Origin: Portunus trituberculatus
Lineage: Eukaryota > Arthropoda > Malacostraca > Decapoda > Portunidae
Length of the DNA stretch: 64,000 bases
NCBI RefSeq assembly: GCF_017591435.1
Contig: NC_059257.1
Location: 571,299-635,298, forward strand
Reading direction: 5' to 3'
Shown here: positions 53,301 through 64,000 of the stretch, piece after piece
How the letters are laid out: each line of letters starts with the position of its first letter
Position numbering within the stretch: the stretch's first letter is position 1
Program-made: the position numbers and the translations under genes
The notes under the pieces: generated by a model
The model's database searches: none
The model's input: only the letters and a program-made list of their open reading frames with translations
Told to the model about the DNA's origin: nothing

Positions 53301-55800
53301 TCAGCCTTCATATTTAACATATATAGAAGATTTTATTTTTGTTCTAAATAAATTAATAGAATTTATGGATTTAATGTCTTGATGAAGGTTATTCCAATTC
53401 CACACGCTTCTCACACTAACACTTCGTTGGTCATGAACAGTTCTACACTGGGGTATCTTTAAATCCATTGGTCTTCTTGTGTTAATATTATGTGAGGAAA
53501 ACTCAAAAGTAGTGTTTACAGGAAAAATGTATAAAGATTTGAACACAAATATACAAGTTTGTAAAAGAATAATATCCGGGAGTTTTATAAGTTTATGATC
53601 ATGAAAGAGAGGGTTTGTATGTTCCAATTTTGACTTAAAATACATGATTCGTATAATTTTCTTTTGAGCAGTAAATAAATAGTCTATAAGTGTTTTAAAT
53701 GCGCCTCCCATATAGCAGAACAATACAATAGATGAAGATAAACAATGGAAAGGTACACCATTCTGATACTTTCTGAGGGCAAGCAATTTCGTATCCTATA
53801 TAAAACTCCCGTCATTTGTGATATTGTAGTACATACACTCAAGATATGTGGCTTCCATGACAACCTTTCATCAATGATTACTCCCAAAAATTTTATATGA
53901 CTTACTCTGTTGATTGCATTATCTTCTATCTTAATATTTATGTTATCTAAATCAATATTTGTGCGACTTGATACCATGTAAAATGTTTTAGAGACATTAA
54001 TTGTCAGTTGATTGCTTTTTAGCCAATTTGATAACTTTATCAATTCACTATTGAGTGTAATTATCATTTCATTAATATTTTGTCCTTGAATAAATATTGT
54101 GGTATCAGCAAACAACAAAAATTTTAATTTTGAACTAATACGTACCATATCGTTTATATATATTAAAAATAGCAATGGCCCCAGAATTGACCCCTGTGGA
54201 ACCCCATAGTGGACTTGTTTAAAAGAAGATGAATCATTATTGTATACTGTGTATTGGTTTCTGAAACTCAAATAGCTTCTCCAAAAATCATTTGCTTTCC
54301 CCCGAACACCATAATTATTTAATTTTTGTAGCAAAATATTGCGTGATACAGTGTCAAAAGCTTTACTTAAATCACAAAGAACTGTGATTTGATACTGCTT
54401 ATTATCTAATGTTTTATAGATGTTTTGGGTAAGTTCATGTATAGCCAATATAGAATTAACAGTTTTCCAAGTCTTTTTAGAATCACCTGATTCATGATTT
54501 ATTTTCGACTTCAAGTAATTTTCCTTGGCTGTTCTAATTATTGTAGTTAACATGTTTCTATAATTCTTAAATTGTTTGCCATAAGTTAGTGGCCACTTAG
54601 CATGCAATTTCTGTAATTTGTTTCGATGCTTTATTGATTTTTTTCATTCCTGGTGTTATATAAGGCTTTCCATAATGTTTCTCTTTCATAGCAAATGATT
54701 TTATTGGGAAGCGATTATTATAAAGGCTTAAAAATTTCTCCATAAATAAATAAAGAATCTTATCAGCCCCTTCAGTATTTTCAAGTTCTGTGATCCAGTT
54801 ATGCTGTTTTAAATCATCTTTGAAAGATTTGATTTTATCATCATCATATTTTCTTTTTGTTAGGTGTATATAAGACGAATTATTATGAGTGGGTATTGAA
54901 AATAAACTGAACACAGGGAAATGGTCACTTAATGACGTATATAAGATACCACTTTTCATATAATTTTTCATGTTATTTGTCCAAACATGATCAATTAATG
55001 TTGCAGATTTATTAGTGACTCTTGTTGGTTTTATAATTGTTTGAAAAAAAAAAGGCTATACGAGTAGAATAAGTTTGTGTAATTGATGACATTGTCATTC
55101 TTATTTAGTAAATTAATGTTATAATCACCGATTATATGACAATCTGATTTAAAACCGGATAATGATTCTAAGATACTTTCCATAGTTTCAATAAAATCAT
55201 AAAAAGATGAATTAGGTGGTCTGTAGATAATGCCAATGGTACACTTAATGGGTTTAAAAATTTCAATAAATAAAGATTCTATGTGCGGTAATTGTAAGCA
55301 AATATTGGTAATTTTTACACCTTGAAAATTATTACGTAGATATATACAGAGACCTCCACCCTGTGTTGATTTATTCTGAAAAAATGAAGAATAATTATCC
55401 AGTTTATATAAATTACAAATACTGTCATTAAGACGGGTTTCACATTATCCAATAATATCAATTTGAATATCAGAGATATCTAAGCATTGGTCAAAAAAGG
55501 ACTCTAAATGCTGAGGAACACTGCTTATGTTATAAGAAAGTATCTTTAAACTATTACTAGGAAAATTTTGATGCATTTCACTATTGTAGAAAATGTAGTC
55601 ACATACTGGTTGTGGTAATAATGTTTCATTTAAGTGATCAACACTGTGATTTGTTAAGTCTGTCACTGTTACAAAATGTTAATGAATTATTTACGCTTAA
55701 CGGGTACATATGAGCATCAGCTTGGATAACATTTATAAAATCACTATCATTTAGATTAGAAAAAGGAAAATGATATTGTACGTCCGTGAACTAGAGTGAA
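53301..55800 (-). pseudogene. Element Z ORF2: endonuclease and internally deleted RT
   Basis: Endonuclease: LKILSYNISSVPQH, then TAA (about 55445) before CETRLND, GIIYRPPNSSFYDF, IIGDYNINLLNKND, LIDHVWTNN and TSLSDHFPVF. RT: the reading passes from KTWKTVNSIL straight to AIHELTQNIYKTL near 54452. That skips the fingers region, including the usual YRPISLLP and FR...ST motifs, so about 150-180 residues are deleted. Next come CDLSKAFDTVSR, GVPQGSILGPLLFLIYIND and LLFADTTIFIQ. The second catalytic aspartate is replaced by threonine (codon at 54102-54104). The C-terminal region runs to 53301 after frameshifts near 54600 and 53690. Dead copy. Confidence 0.85.
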
Positions 55801-55843
55801 CTAGAATCTTTACCATTAGAAGAGTTCGGTCATCTATAAGCCA

Positions 55844-56851
55844 TTACTTTCTCATGCTAGTACTCCTTAAACCGGTCTTCTTGGGGGCATTACGTTGTGA
55901 CGAGGCAGTAGGCGCAGCAGGAGACTGAGTGCGGGAAGTGTCCGGGCGTGACATGGGAAGGGACGGCGAAGCACCTTCCCGCCCAGCACCACCCGACCAC
56001 ACACCCGCCACCTGAGAGTGGGTAACCCTGCCAGCAACATCAGCAGGCCCAGCAGCGCCCACCCGACTGTCACCCTCCTCCGTCACTGGTGGTTGGTTCT
56101 GTCTGGTAGCATTATCTGTGGTTCTCTCCCGTATTATCAGTTTTGTATGGCGGAAGAAGGCAATCTTTCCCTGTGCTCTTGCTTCTCTCATCATGGGGAA
56201 CTGCGAACTCTTGACTGTTTGTGAAGCAGCACAGAGGTCTTCGTTGACAAAAATATTGGTACCTTTCAGCTTCTTTCCGCTTCTTAAGACAGCCCTGCGA
56301 TCACAGTAGCGTGAGAAACGAGCCACTATGGTACGAGGCTTGCCCTCTCGGTGCGGTCCAACCCGGTGAGCTCGCTCCAACACCAATCCAGGCAATTGCA
56401 TCTTGTTTTCCGGAAGAGATGTTACTGCAGTCGCCGTCTGTTCCCACGTCTCGGGGCCACGTTCTTCCATGCCGTTAATGCGTATGTTCTTCCTCCTGCT
56501 ATAGTCTTCTTGATAGTTAATTATATTTTCTAGTTCCTTTTTTTTTATGATTGAAGACTCAATCTGCTCAGTTAGTTGATCCAATTTAGTTTTTGCTTCC
56601 TTTTTCTCTTTCTCATGGTCTCTTGCATTGGACTTTAAATCATCAACCTCTCGTTGCGTAAACTCCAGGCTAGTTGTCAGATCGAGTACTTTATTTTCCA
56701 ATTTACTTATTTGCTCCTTCATATGGTTTATCATAATCTCCATTGACGAGTTGAAGGCTCGTTCATGGGACTCGAGCATAGTTTTCATTAGTGTTGTATC
56801 CATAATTGAGTAGGAGAGCAGCAGACAACCCTTAATGAAAACTGGAGACAA
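55844..56851 (-). CDS. Element Z ORF1: coiled-coil, RRM-like protein (open)
   Basis: 335 codons without interruption. Two candidate starts exist: 56851 (MSPVFIKGCLLLSYSIMDT) and the internal MDTTLMKTMLESHERAF at about 56803. The second is more typical because it opens directly into the coiled coil. Residues about 30-105 form the coiled coil (ISKLENKVLDLTTSLEFTQ, QLTEQIESSIIKKKELENI). The L1-ORF1-like RNA-binding region then starts at SRRKNIRINGMEERG and includes LERAHRVGPHREGKPRTIVA and NIFVNEDLC. The tail is P/S/T/G-rich. Expected role: trimeric RNA-binding chaperone of the element. It is intact although its ORF2 partner is dead. Confidence 0.82.
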   Translation of the reverse strand: MSPVFIKGCLLLSYSIMDTTLMKTMLESHERAFNSSMEIMINHMKEQISKLENKVLDLTTSLEFTQREVDDLKSNARDHEKEKKEAKTKLDQLTEQIESSIIKKKELENIINYQEDYSRRKNIRINGMEERGPETWEQTATAVTSLPENKMQLPGLVLERAHRVGPHREGKPRTIVARFSRYCDRRAVLRSGKKLKGTNIFVNEDLCAASQTVKSSQFPMMREARAQGKIAFFRHTKLIIRERTTDNATRQNQPPVTEEGDSRVGAAGPADVAGRVTHSQVAGVWSGGAGREGASPSLPMSRPDTSRTQSPAAPTASSQRNAPKKTGLRSTSMRK

Positions 56852-56860
56852 CGATCGAGA

Positions 56861-57439
56861 GGGGGTCTTAGAACTAAGGTTGATATTTTACCTGGCTATT
56901 TTGACTAAGCCCAAAACACTGCTACACTACACAGAGAGAGAGAGAGCGCAGTTCACTAAGAGAGCCTTGTGTCTTATCTGAACTGGGAGAATGGTGCCTG
57001 GGAGCGGAGAGGAGGATAAGAATATACCATTAGAGAAAGGGCAGCTGGAGATGGGAGGAAGGAGAAGGAGGAGGTGGAGGTGAGGTAAGAATGGTAGAAA
57101 AGGGAAAAGCTTCTTGGAGCGAGTGTCTGGAGGAGGAGTGAAGGTAAGAGGAACCTGGATGGAGGCTGGGTCGTGAAGGAGAAAAGGAGGTGGAGCAGAA
57201 AGGAGGAAGAGGAGGAGGAAGAGGAGGAAGAGAAGGAGGAGGATAAGGAGAAAGGGTGGAGGAGAAGGAGGGTAAATGGGAGAAGAAAGTGGTATGGGTG
57301 GTGTTTGTTGTGGCGGTGGTGAGGCTGGTGTCTGGTGAGGTCACGGTGTCCACACAGAAATGTTACCTACCCGTGAGAAGGAAAGATGGTGGTGGTAGTT
57401 CACTTCAGTTTATTGAAGAGAGATACACAAAACAGCGGA
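56861..57439. other. Purine-rich sequence (GGAGGA), no gene
   Basis: A GA run at 56935-56947 and a strongly purine-rich stretch at about 57040-57290 made of GGAGGAGGAAGAGG words. Open frames here are compositional. Confidence 0.6.
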
Positions 57440-57845
57440 GAGATATGGAGGAAAAAGTTTAAGGAAGTGGAGAAAAAAAATGAAAAAAAATGTCAGGTTT
57501 TGATGTTAGACTATCTTAGAAAACTACTATTTTAACTATGACAGAAGGAAGGTAGGATAGTCAGACTTGGAGAGATGGTGGAGAAAACATGGAGGAAAGT
57601 CTGTGTAGGTGGAGGAAAGTGAAGGTAACTTGTGGAGGGAGATATGGAGGAAAAAGTTTAAGGAAGTAGAGAGAGAAAATTGTAAAAAATCAGGTTTTCA
57701 TGTTAGACTATCTTAGAAAACTACTATTTTAACTATGACAGAGGAGAGTTGGATAGTCAAACTTGGAGAGAAGGTGGAGGAAACATGGAGGAAAGTCAGT
57801 GTAGGTGGAGGTAAGATGGAGGAAACTCGTGGAGGGAGATATGGA
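57440..57845. repeat. 198-199-bp tandem duplication
   Basis: GAGATATGGAGGAAAA recurs at 57440, 57639 and 57837. The first two copies are near-identical units containing GTTAGACTATCTTAGAAAAC and AAACATGGAGGAAAGTC. The third is only a stub. Confidence 0.9.
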
Positions 57846-57875
57846 GGAAAAACTGACAACTTTTAAACATTTCAG

Positions 57876-57995
57876 GGAGAGAGCTGCAACTTTCGCCATG
57901 AACCTTCAGCCCTTCGTAACGAGACAGTCTGTGTGTACTGGAAGAGTGGGAAATGTACTCGAGACAAATGCATTTTTCGACACATGGATATCACC
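57876..57995 (+). CDS. ZC3H11A: ZC3H11A-like exon, paired CCCH zinc fingers
   Basis: A 120-bp exon (40 codons, phase 0) follows the acceptor ACATTTCAG and ends at the donor ACC-GTGAGT. It reads GESCNFRHEPSALRNETVCV and then YWKSGKCTRDKCIFRHMDIT. CNFRH closes one CCCH finger, and CVYWKSGKC-TRDK-CIFRH is a complete C-x7-C-x4-C-x3-H finger. Spacing and wording (SCxFRH, NETVC, FRHMxI) match the N-terminal zinc-finger region of ZC3H11A, an mRNA-export-associated protein (recalled, not searched). The preceding and following exons are not recognised in this window, so this is one exon among large repeat-filled introns. It could also be an isolated duplicated exon. Confidence 0.8.
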
Positions 57996-58079
57996 GTGAG
58001 TGACCTGACCTGACCTCTCCCGCTGCTCTCACGAGGTTGCCTACTAAATTCCACCCACAATGCTTTTCTCTCGCCCAAA

Positions 58080-58350
58080 TCCGTCGCCTACCTACTCCCA
58101 CTCGCTCTAATTCTCTCTAACTCACTTTTGCTTTCTCTAACTGTCCTGGTGTGTTTTTTGCTTTAATTCTCTCCAGCCTAAACATTTTCTCGCTCTAATC
58201 CGTCGCCTACCTACTCCCACTCGCTCTAATTCTCTCTAATTCACTTTTGCTTGCTCTAACTGTCCTGGTGTGTTTTTTGCTTTAATTCTCTCCAGCCTAA
58301 ACATTTTCTCGCTCTAATCCGTCGCCTACCTACTCCCACTCGCTCTAATG
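58080..58350. repeat. 119-bp tandem repeat, about 2.3 copies
   Basis: CGTCGCCTACCTACTCCCAC recurs at about 58082, 58201 and 58320. Each full unit also has TCCTGGTGTGTTTTTTGC and CCAGCCTAAACATTTTC. Confidence 0.9.
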
Positions 58351-58485
58351 CTGTTATTCTCAATTCCTGGTGTGTTTCTGCTGTTTTTTCTTAATTTTCT
58401 GCTTTTATTCTGCTGTTACCCTAAATATATGACGTTTTTCCCTCCACTCGCCTCCACATTTTGCCCTCAAAATTTGTCGCACATA

Positions 58486-58486
<1 letters not shown>

Positions 58487-58541
<55 letters not shown>
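58487..58541. repeat. (CT)n microsatellite
   Basis: Uninterrupted CT, followed by AAAT units at 58557-58600. Confidence 0.95.
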
Positions 58542-58542
<1 letters not shown>

Positions 58543-58599
58543 GGCCACAAAAAATGATAAAAATAAATAAATAAATAGATAAATGTAAATAAATAGGTA

Positions 58600-58822
58600 A
58601 TGAAATATACGTTTGAAGTATGAGGTCTGTGAAGAGTTGAACAGCGGATATTGGAGCTCAGAGGCCATCCGTTGTCAGAGAGCAGATATAACTCGCTTGT
58701 TTGGATTTCATGCGAGAAGGACCTTATCACTCATCACACGGGTGACGTCGCTGTCCGCTGCCACGCACACAGACTCCATCGGTCACTTCATGCTTCAGTG
58801 TCCCTGCCTCCACACACCCCTT
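58600..58822. other. Unique sequence, nothing recognised
   Basis: Short open frames in two overlapping readings without known motifs. Confidence 0.35.
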
Positions 58823-59016
58823 GTCATCCTGCACCCACACCTTGCTGTCTTTCACCCTTCACCCTTCATGCTCCACGCTTCACTCTTCACCAGTCACTCT
58901 GCCCATCCTGCTGTCGGCGTGTCATCCTGCACCCACACCTTGCTGTTTTTTACTCTCTACCCTTCACCCTTCACCCTTCACACTTCACTCTACCCATCCT
59001 GCTGGCGGCGGCAGGT
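58823..59016. repeat. 97-bp direct repeat with (TTCACCC)n core
   Basis: GTCATCCTGCACCCACACCT occurs at 58823 and 58920. Between and after are TTCACCC heptamers (for example 58850-58866 and 58960-58985). Confidence 0.8.
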
Positions 59017-59240
59017 CTTGCAGGGTTGCCAGGTCGCAGACTGTGCTCTCGCGTTGCGATCATTGTCCACCTGAAGAAATGAAAACAAAGTCGAAGTGAA
59101 AAATAAAAGTAAATTATTTCGCTAATGAACATGATAGTGATATATGCTTTTATAAGAAAAATAATCTTGATAATGATTATTATAATATTGCCATAGTGTT
59201 ATATCATTATTAACAGTTACCAGCAAATTATGTAACTCAC
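59017..59240. other. AT-rich spacer
   Basis: Would be intron of the minus-strand hAT-derived gene. Nothing else seen. Confidence 0.4.
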
Positions 59241-59493
59241 ATCAAAATTTATCACAGCTTCCCATGAAGAGAAGGTCCTTGGCATCATGAGTCGCGTGAG
59301 GATGGACTGGTAAAGAGACATCAGCTCTGCTAGCAGTTTGCTAACGTTGCAGTCTTCTCCCTCGAACATCTTGTTCACTCTGTCCACTTGAGACACAACA
59401 GGGTGCAGGAAAGCCAAGAACGCTTGTTCGCTGGATCTTTGTACAGTACATATAGTACAACATGTCGGCAGCATAATCTTCGTGCTTGGAAAT
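59241..59493 (-). pseudogene. hAT-derived protein, exon-like piece 2 (frameshifted)
   Basis: Minus strand, between the acceptor CTCTTTTCAG (AG at 59495-59494) and the donor GAT-GTGAGT (59240-59235). It reads ISKHEDYAADMLYYMYC, then after small frame changes DPANK, FLAFLHPVVSQVDRVNKMF and LLAELMSLYQSILTRLMMP, ending SWEAVINFD. This is the continuation expected after piece 1 at 61118-61475 in hAT-derived proteins of the SCAND3/ZNF862 kind. Two apparent one-base losses near 59430 make it a pseudogene or reflect base-calling errors. Confidence 0.6.
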
Positions 59494-59714
59494 CTGAAAA
59501 GAGATTTACACAATATAATATAAGTATCTTATTTATTAGATACATGCAGTATTTCACTATATATGCATACAAGGAGGTTTTATAGACAGAAAGTGACAAA
59601 AGCCTAACACGCTGCACTCGCAAGTGAAGCCAGCCATATGTCAGATCTTAGCTGTCAAAGTCGGCCGCCATAGTTATCAAGGAGAGTGGGCGGAGCGCGG
59701 CTGCCCGTAGATGC

Positions 59715-59718
<4 letters not shown>
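59494..59718. other. Unique spacer, nothing recognised
   Basis: Would be intron of the hAT-derived gene. Confidence 0.35.

Positions 59719-59786
<68 letters not shown>
59719..59786. repeat. (GT)n microsatellite
   Basis: About 34 uninterrupted GT units. Confidence 0.95.
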
Positions 59787-59790
<4 letters not shown>

Positions 59791-59907
59791 CCCTACTTTC
59801 ATACTGGCATGCGTACAAGCACATACATAGGCATTCACTCAGGCAAAACAACTTTACTATTTATACATATGGGTACAAAACATGATTTATAGTGGGCCTT
59901 TCGGCAA

Positions 59908-60383
59908 CTAATGGGGCCCGCAGATGGCAGCTGTGTTGCCCCGCGCTACGGCAAGGCTGATGCGTTGCCGCAGCCAACCTGTCTCTCGAGGCTCCCCGCT
60001 GCGTTGGGTGATTCTTCTACCAATATCATCCAGTAAGTCATTGAAGTCTGGCCCGAGCACACCGCTAGTCTCCACAGCAAGCGGTGAGAAATCATACCTC
60101 CAGGCCAGGTGCCGTTGCCCCAGCAGCCAAGGCACAGTCATTAATGTGGGTGCTGCAGAAGGTGTTTACGCAGTTGGCATCCCACATCAACATCTTGCCT
60201 CGTCTGAAGGGAAAGACTGTAATGCCGTCTGGGCGGCGTCCGTCCCCACGATCCAGGCCTCGGGGTTCAAGGGTGGCCACTATCCCAGCGGCAGCCAGGG
60301 CGCGGTACACCACGTCGTTGAGAGCAGCATGGCGTGGCAGGCGTCCGGGATTCCGCTGGCAGGACAAACTGGGGTGGCCTAGG

Positions 60384-60388
<5 letters not shown>
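59908..60388 (-). pseudogene. C-terminal domain fragment of a retrotransposon polyprotein
   Basis: Minus-strand reading from 60388: GHPSLSCQRNPGRLPRHAAL, NDVVYRALAAAGI, GRRPDGITVFPFRRGKMLMW and DANCVNTFCSTHINDCAL. After an internal loss near 60100 it continues YDFSPLAVETSGVLGP, LLDDIGRRITQRSGEPRETG and WLRQRISLAVARGN. I recognise this region (RxDALND, KRPDG, WDxT, RRI...GE.RE..FL.QR) from the C-termini of many invertebrate RT-containing proteins. The RPDG...K.L.WD pattern suggests a PD-(D/E)xK nuclease-like fold. That is an inference. No RT is attached. Confidence 0.6.

Positions 60389-60434
<46 letters not shown>
60388..60434. repeat. (TG)n microsatellite
   Basis: Begins where the retrotransposon fragment ends. 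Confidence 0.95.
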
Positions 60435-60437
<3 letters not shown>

Positions 60438-60511
60438 GAGTGGCGTTTACCTCCATGGACCTGACCTGACCTGACAAGTGGATTAAAGGTAATTAAGACC
60501 TCCTTGTATGC

Positions 60512-60514
<3 letters not shown>

Positions 60515-60559
<45 letters not shown>
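60515..60559. repeat. (CT)n microsatellite
   Basis: Uninterrupted CT. Confidence 0.95.
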
Positions 60560-60561
<2 letters not shown>

Positions 60562-61060
60562 CGCTTGACATGTGGTGCCTCATTCAAACCTCAGGTGTGG
60601 CTGCTAATCACTGCCCGTCACTTTCTCCTTTCCTTCTTTCACTGCCCCGCCTCTCCATTTCCCTTCCTGCGCTCTCCCTCCCCTTTCCGTCCCCACCGCC
60701 TCCTTCTCCCCCTTTCCCTGGCCGTGAGTCATCGAGGGACACCTTTGTTTATCACGTTGTAGGTAGTACCCTCGCTTCACCTTAGGTGTGGCTGCTAATG
60801 CCGATTCCCCCTCTTTCCCTCCTTCCCTCCCTCACTACCTTTTTCACTCTCAGATCCCCCCTCCTCCTCCTTCCTGTCTTTCTGCCTCCGCTTCCTCTCC
60901 GTGTTCCTTCCTTTTTCTCTACCTTTACTCCCCCTTCCCCCTCCCCCCCTACAATTCATTCCTTAATTTCTGCCTCCCCCCTCTGTGTTCCTCCTCCTTC
61001 TGTCCTTCACAATATCTACCCTTTGTCTCTACCCTTCTCTGTCGCCAATTAAAGAGAGAG
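60560..61060. other. Pyrimidine-rich sequence, no gene
   Basis: C/T-rich plus strand. CTTAGGTGTGGCTGCTAAT at 60780 repeats CTCAGGTGTGGCTGCTAAT at 60591, a 190-bp direct repeat. Proline- and serine-rich open frames are compositional. Confidence 0.55.
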
Positions 61061-61117
61061 CAATATTCAAATGCATTCACATGATTTTTTGGTGATAATG
61101 ATACAATTACGGCTTAC

Positions 61118-61475
61118 CTCAAAATGGAGCTTCAGTTCGTCATATTGTTGCAGGATCCTTGACAGGCATGGAGCAATGGCAAGCCACCGCGTATCACACA
61201 GCTGCAGGATCTTGAGATTGATAGTAGCGTATAGGTCTGCATACTTTTCTTGGCGGACAGTACTATGTGAAAAGTAGCTGTATGTTTGTGATATCATGTA
61301 TTCAAAGTGGGTGGGCAACTCCTTCATGGCATATGAAACGCATAGTTGCAGAGAGTGGCATATGCACTTAATATGTGTGACATGTGGCTTTATTTCCCTT
61401 AATCTGGATATGACTGAGTTATGTGCTCCTGACATGGTTTTGCAACCTGGTCTTGGATTAGGGACGGCCACCTGC
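61118..61475 (-). CDS. hAT-derived protein, exon-like piece 1
   Basis: Minus strand from the acceptor TTTAGCAG to the donor GAG-GTAAGC (61117-61112), open throughout. It reads VAVPNPRPGCKTMSGAHNSV, KPHVTHIKCICHSLQLCVS, KELPTHFEYMISQTYSYF and LQLCDTRWLAIAPCLSRIL, ending QYDELKLHFE. The CxCHSLxLC and DTRWL motifs are characteristic of the RNase H-like core of hAT transposases and their domesticated relatives. Piece 2 lies 1.6 kb downstream on the same strand, so an intron between them fits. Ordinary hAT transposons lack such introns, so this may be a domesticated gene or its relic. Confidence 0.7.
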
Positions 61476-61776
61476 TAAATCTTAAATGGCAAGATTTGTC
61501 TCACTTTGAGATTTGTCAGAATAGAGACTAATACACTCTAAGTGAGTACTTTTCCAGGTGAATAGTGCACACTGATAATGCTGAATGACTGGGCAACACA
61601 ATATTAGATTAACCTTGTTTACAGTGTGAATATAACTACCAGATGTTAAAGACTGTAGCTCTGGTTTCAAGAGATATATCACGATGAAGAATTTCCAGTG
61701 TCTTACTAAGACGCCCTTAAATTAAATCACTTATATCTGATTATACAACACCATACGGCTTCATAGTTAAGCACAG
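61476..61776. other. Unique sequence, nothing recognised
   Basis: AT-rich spacer without a coding signal. Confidence 0.35.
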
Positions 61777-62000
61777 GTTGGCTTGGGTGATCCGGAGTTC
61801 CCCAGTGACATCTGGTGGCCGCTCAATTCACCATCAGGTCCGGCAGTTGCCAGATGTGAAGGTTCAACCAGTACTGCTGCTATTTCAGAGGCGAGTGAGA
61901 GCGACCTGGTGGTGTTGAGGCACGAAATAACACCAAACTGGCCGGACGGATCCACTGAAGTCAAGGGAATCACACTGGTCGAATACGGAAATCCCAACGG
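61777..62000 (+). other. Anonymous exon candidate
   Basis: An open frame of 224 bp follows AAGCACAG and ends at a donor-like AACGG-GTGAGA. It reads VGLGDPEFPSDIWWPLNSPS, GPAVARCEGSTSTAAISEAS, ESDLVVLRHEITPNWPDGST and EVKGITLVEYGNPNG. Codon-like composition and both splice-like edges support an exon. I recognise no family. It may instead be a repeat-borne open frame. Confidence 0.4.

Positions 62001-64000
<2,000 letters not shown>

Larger units (their letters stand above)
52284..56860 (-). mobile_element. Non-LTR retrotransposon Z, internally deleted
   Basis: Minus strand: coiled-coil ORF1 (56851-55844), ORF2 (about 55800-53301) with APE endonuclease and RT, then a 3' region that probably ends GGCCAATAAAGACATCAATC at about 52285-52312. 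That end has a polyadenylation-like AATAAA and a terminal ATCA repeat. ORF2 has stops, frameshifts and a large in-RT deletion. A SINE flanked by AC arrays sits in the 3' region. The 3' boundary is inferred from sequence style only. Confidence 0.8.

Noticed and set aside
53301..53786. Separate gene encoding a 161-residue protein
   Set aside because: It is the frameshifted C-terminal region of element Z ORF2. The wording matches the usual tail of such proteins.
57030..57353. Serine/proline-rich protein on the minus strand
   Set aside because: Arises from the GGAGGA purine repeat on the plus strand.

Overview
The window looks like a decapod crustacean genome, most likely a crab. This is inferred from the very dense microsatellites (GA/TC, AT, TAC, CTAT, AC), tRNA-derived SINEs, several families of decaying non-LTR retrotransposons, hAT remnants and only scattered host exons. 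There is no bacterial gene organisation, no operon, no CRISPR array and no intact rRNA or tRNA gene. The only conserved host-gene piece I can name is one exon (57876-57995) encoding paired CCCH zinc fingers of the ZC3H11A type.

Layout. 1-4.1 kb: a TGTTG-type repeat, a 1.5-kb minisatellite with a 14-bp unit, a tRNA-derived SINE and GA arrays. 4.15-9.5 kb: a CR1-like non-LTR element (PHD-finger family) split by a young, non-autonomous Gypsy-type LTR retrotransposon (5298-7925, minus strand). The LTR element has near-identical LTRs, a polypurine tract, a tRNA-Arg-type primer site and a 4-bp target duplication. 9.5-15.2 kb: AT-rich decaying tandem repeats and simple sequence, with no gene.

15.3-47.9 kb: two nearly identical blocks in direct tandem, A (15306-32260) and B (32261-47882). 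Each carries the same ordered set: a 16-bp minisatellite, a non-LTR RT remnant, a SINE, TAC/AAC arrays, a nearly complete minus-strand non-LTR element (called X here), a 5'-truncated plus-strand CR1/L2-type element (Y) and two hAT transposase C-termini. The blocks differ by array lengths, single-base indels and a few larger deletions. They are either a very recent segmental duplication or two haplotypes assembled in tandem.

47.9-51.8 kb: a second, diverged PHD-finger CR1-like element on the minus strand, with ORF1 and ORF2 and GA/TC arrays at both ends. 52-56.9 kb: a minus-strand non-LTR element (Z) with a coiled-coil ORF1, an internally deleted ORF2 and a tRNA-Val-derived SINE lodged between AC arrays in its 3' region. 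57-62 kb: tandem repeats, the CCCH exon, two exon-like pieces of a hAT-derived gene on the minus strand, a retrotransposon C-terminal fragment and one anonymous exon candidate. 62.2-64 kb: a degenerate ACACTCAAAAC-type satellite running off the end.

Functionally this is a transposon graveyard, not a gene cluster. The retrotransposon ORFs encode the usual paired functions: an RNA-binding ORF1, and endonuclease plus reverse transcriptase in ORF2. All are broken by stops, frameshifts or truncation, though element X comes close to intact. I found no convincing new biological system. The most interesting signals are the tandem block, the stop-ATC-start junction between ORF1 and ORF2 of element X, transposon ends that repeatedly coincide with microsatellites, and a shared 3'-UTR module.
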